DNA of 64,000 nt, from positions 248,001 through 312,000 of the forward strand of contig NZ_SNYV01000014.1 in the NCBI RefSeq assembly GCF_004363245.1, written 5' to 3'. The notes beneath the pieces are model-generated. The model had not been told where the DNA came from. It saw only the letters and a list, made by a program, of their open reading frames with translations, and did no database searches. The DNA is from Sphingobacterium yanglingense (lineage in GTDB: Bacteria > Bacteroidota > Bacteroidia > Sphingobacteriales > Sphingobacteriaceae). This document shows, in pieces, positions 62,085 through 64,000 of this stretch (the first letter of the stretch is position 1; each line of letters starts with the position of its first letter). Made by a program: the position numbers and the translations under genes.

Positions 62085-62960
62085 ATGTCTCGAAATTGCT
62101 TTTTATTACTCTGCCTGTTGATGATCTGTTCATCGAGCTATGGACAGAACAACTCAAAAATGGCTGTTTGGCAGGATAGTTTGTTGAATCTTGGCACCCG
62201 GATGTTTGGGGAGGTTGCAGAGACAGAGCGTATAGAAAGCAATTTTACTTTTGTGAAGACTTTGGTTTCTGCCCTAAAGGAACCAAATTCTTTTTATTTT
62301 GATTTTGACAAGCTAGAGATGGTGTCTATTCTTAATGCTCCAGATAAATCATTTCGTATTATAAGCTGGAATTTACCCCTACAGGACGGCTCATATCTGT
62401 ATTATGGCACTATACAGCATAAATCGGGGACTATCAAGCTGACACCCTTGCTTGATAAAACTTTTCAAATCGACTCTCCAGACGAAAGTATCGTGTCGAA
62501 TAAAGACTGGTACGGAGCACAATATTATGATATTGTACCTTTAGCTAAAAACCAATATATCGTGTTAGGCTGGAAGGGGCATCATGCCGACTACACTAAG
62601 AAGGTAATAGATGTACTGAACTTCTCTCCCAGTGGTGATGTGTCTTTTGGTGCACATGTTTTTTCTGATAATCCGAAATTGGCGCGAAAGATCTTTTCTT
62701 TTACTAGACAGGCTGCTATGTATTTAAAATACAATCGAGCAGAAGCGAGGATAGAATTTGATCATATTGTGGCTGCAGATCCTAGCTTGGAAGGGAATTT
62801 TAAATATTATGGGTCTGATTTGTCGCATGATGCTTATGTAATAGAGCGTGGCAAGTTGGTTTTTAAGGAAAATATTCAACTTCAAAATAGTGCTCCTGAA
62901 GGTGACGGAAAGTATATAGATCCGCTGAAACCCAATAAAAAACTAAAGAGTGGTTTGTAG
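62085..62960 (+). CDS. Exported protein of unknown function
   Basis: 291 residues with a signal peptide (CFLLLCLLMICSSSYGQ). Much of the mature protein is predicted beta strand, with blocks FYFDFDKLEMVSILNAPDK, SYLYYGTIQHKSGTIKL and YIVLGWKGHHADY, and a late acidic stretch. No motif or family is recognised. It starts 3 bp after the Tat-exported isomerase-like gene, so they are probably co-transcribed and both act outside the cytoplasm. No downstream gene of the run is seen before the POT transporter. Confidence 0.75.
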   Translation: MSRNCFLLLCLLMICSSSYGQNNSKMAVWQDSLLNLGTRMFGEVAETERIESNFTFVKTLVSALKEPNSFYFDFDKLEMVSILNAPDKSFRIISWNLPLQDGSYLYYGTIQHKSGTIKLTPLLDKTFQIDSPDESIVSNKDWYGAQYYDIVPLAKNQYIVLGWKGHHADYTKKVIDVLNFSPSGDVSFGAHVFSDNPKLARKIFSFTRQAAMYLKYNRAEARIEFDHIVAADPSLEGNFKYYGSDLSHDAYVIERGKLVFKENIQLQNSAPEGDGKYIDPLKPNKKLKSGL

Positions 62961-63059
62961 TGGAAATGTAACTATTTTATTGGGGTATGTGGCTTTATTA
63001 AGAAATTATGTTTTCTTTGTTACTTATTATAACTAAAATATTGATATTGATCTAAGATT

Positions 63060-64000
63060 ATGATTGAACAGAAAGACGATGTGCTTGCTAATCATTTGAC
63101 CAGTAGTGGTATGGATAATAAAATGGTCATGGGGCATCCTGCAGGACTATTTGTGTTGTTCTTCACCGAAATGTGGGAACGCTTCAGCTACTACGGTATG
63201 CGGGCGTTGTTAACGACATTTTTGATTACAGAAATAGCAAAAGGAGGATGGGGCTGGACCAATGAAAGTGCAATGAGCCTATATGGTTGGTATACCATGC
63301 TTGTTTACGCTACTCCGATTATTGGTGGATACATCGCTGATAAACTGACGGGACAGCGGAAAGCCATTCTTATTGGTGCTTTGTTAATGACTTTGGGGCA
63401 TGCATCTATGGCTTTAGAAGGCTTTGAGAAAAACTTTTTCTTTTTGGGCTTAGGATTGATGATTCTCGGTAATGGTATGTTCAAACCTAACATATCGTCA
63501 ATGGTGGGACAACTTTACCCTAATACCAGTGCGAAGAAAGATGCAGGCTATACTATTTTCTACATGGGAATAAATGCCGGTTCGTTTTTAGGATCATTGT
63601 TGTGTGGTTATCTTGGTGAAAAGATCGGCTGGCACTATGGTTTCGGTTTGGCTGGTGTATTTATGTTCTTTGGTATGTTGCAGTTTCTTGTTGCGCAACG
63701 TGTATTTGGTATTGTTGGCGAACAACCTAAGAAGGAGGATGCGAAAAGCACAGAAGAAGAAGAAACTCCTAAACATGTAGTTCGTGATCGTCTGATTGTG
63801 GTTGCAGTATTGATGATTGCAAGTATATTCTTCTTTTTAGCATTTGAGCAAGCAGGTGGTTCTATGACAATCTTTGCAAAAAATTACACGCAACGTATAT
63901 TGGAAGGTACTCAGGCCATTACTTTTAAATGGTTGGATGCTCTTTTAACGATTATACCGATTGCAGCTGTTACTTTTGTTTTGTTTAAATTATCAGCCAA
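63060..64000 (+). CDS. POT-family peptide transporter, N-terminal part (3' end cut by window)
   Basis: The frame starts at the ATG at 63060 and stays open to the window end; 313 residues are visible. The signature FFTEMWERFSYYGMRALL (ExxERFxYYG) lies in the first helix. Next come YGWYTMLVYATPIIGGYIAD, GQRKAILIGALLMT, and FFYMGINAG-like FYMGINAGSF, the PTR2 motif. Members import di- and tripeptides with protons. An acidic cytoplasmic loop, EDAKSTEEEE, follows helix 6. Identity is very secure, although the C-terminus is unseen. Confidence 0.93.
   Translation, partial: MIEQKDDVLANHLTSSGMDNKMVMGHPAGLFVLFFTEMWERFSYYGMRALLTTFLITEIAKGGWGWTNESAMSLYGWYTMLVYATPIIGGYIADKLTGQRKAILIGALLMTLGHASMALEGFEKNFFFLGLGLMILGNGMFKPNISSMVGQLYPNTSAKKDAGYTIFYMGINAGSFLGSLLCGYLGEKIGWHYGFGLAGVFMFFGMLQFLVAQRVFGIVGEQPKKEDAKSTEEEETPKHVVRDRLIVVAVLMIASIFFFLAFEQAGGSMTIFAKNYTQRILEGTQAITFKWLDALLTIIPIAAVTFVLFKLSA

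Noticed and set aside
1-64000. Prophage, IS element, integron or defence island
   Set aside because: No transposase, integrase, phage structural, restriction-modification or toxin-antitoxin gene was recognised in any frame.

Overview
The window is a 64 kb stretch of chromosome from a member of the Bacteroidota, most likely a Sphingobacteriaceae species (Sphingobacterium/Pedobacter-like). The evidence is the AT-rich base composition, the phylum-type promoter signature (TTTG, 18-22 bp, TAnnTTTG), weak or absent Shine-Dalgarno sequences, tRNA genes without an encoded CCA, and lineage-typical families: the MurF-alanine racemase fusion, DUF4290, DUF5686, UMF1-type MFS, and an acyl-CoA reductase divergent from a ferredoxin. 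No phage, plasmid, IS element, CRISPR array or rRNA operon was seen. It reads as ordinary core chromosome with some accessory cell-envelope genes.

Layout. 1-7 kb: the 3' part of dnaB, a VanX-like D-Ala-D-Ala dipeptidase, a UvrD/PcrA helicase, a DUF4290 protein, murA and a YceI-type lipoprotein. 7-12 kb: a tRNA-Gly/tRNA-Leu pair, recX, the murF-alr fusion, a DUF502 membrane protein, a histidine-kinase-like protein without a visible H-box, and a small conserved protein. 12-26 kb: a DUF5686 outer-membrane protein, a PEP-mutase-like enzyme, secreted proteins of unknown function, valS, two paralogous LTA-synthase-family phosphotransferases and a predicted beta-barrel protein. 26-31 kb: sucB and sucA (2-oxoglutarate dehydrogenase E2 and E1) and a divergent DASH-type cryptochrome. 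31-44 kb: a degenerate SDR, a UbiD-family decarboxylase, a minimal two-gene ABC module, dihydroorotase, an LD-carboxypeptidase / M14 peptidase / flavoprotein run, an MFS exporter, DUF937 and DUF2891 proteins. 44-51 kb: htpG, tRNA-His, yqgE, pdxH-nuoC-nuoD and a PDZ aspartic protease. 51-64 kb: dnaJ, grpE, ftsE with a small partner, acyl-CoA reductase and ferredoxin, a dicarboxylate symporter, PBP4 (dacB), a UMF1 MFS with a LutA-like Fe-S protein, a Tat-exported sugar isomerase-like protein, and the 5' part of a POT peptide transporter.

How the genes work together. Cell-wall metabolism recurs: MurA, MurF-Alr, VanX-like dipeptidase, LD-carboxypeptidase and DacB cover precursor synthesis, D-Ala supply and recycling, and peptide trimming. 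Protein quality control (HtpG, DnaJ, GrpE), the oxoglutarate dehydrogenase pair and two complex I subunits supply core metabolism.

The most notable signals are: an SSB-like acidic tail on DnaB; an Asp in place of the MurA catalytic Cys; a 64-nt candidate small RNA or attenuator downstream of nuoD; a dyad lying exactly between the promoter boxes of the UbiD gene; a minimal ABC system made of an 88-residue membrane protein and an ATPase; a cryptochrome with an eroded C-terminal FAD region; and short-period (8- or 11-nt) fold-back repeats in three intergenic regions.
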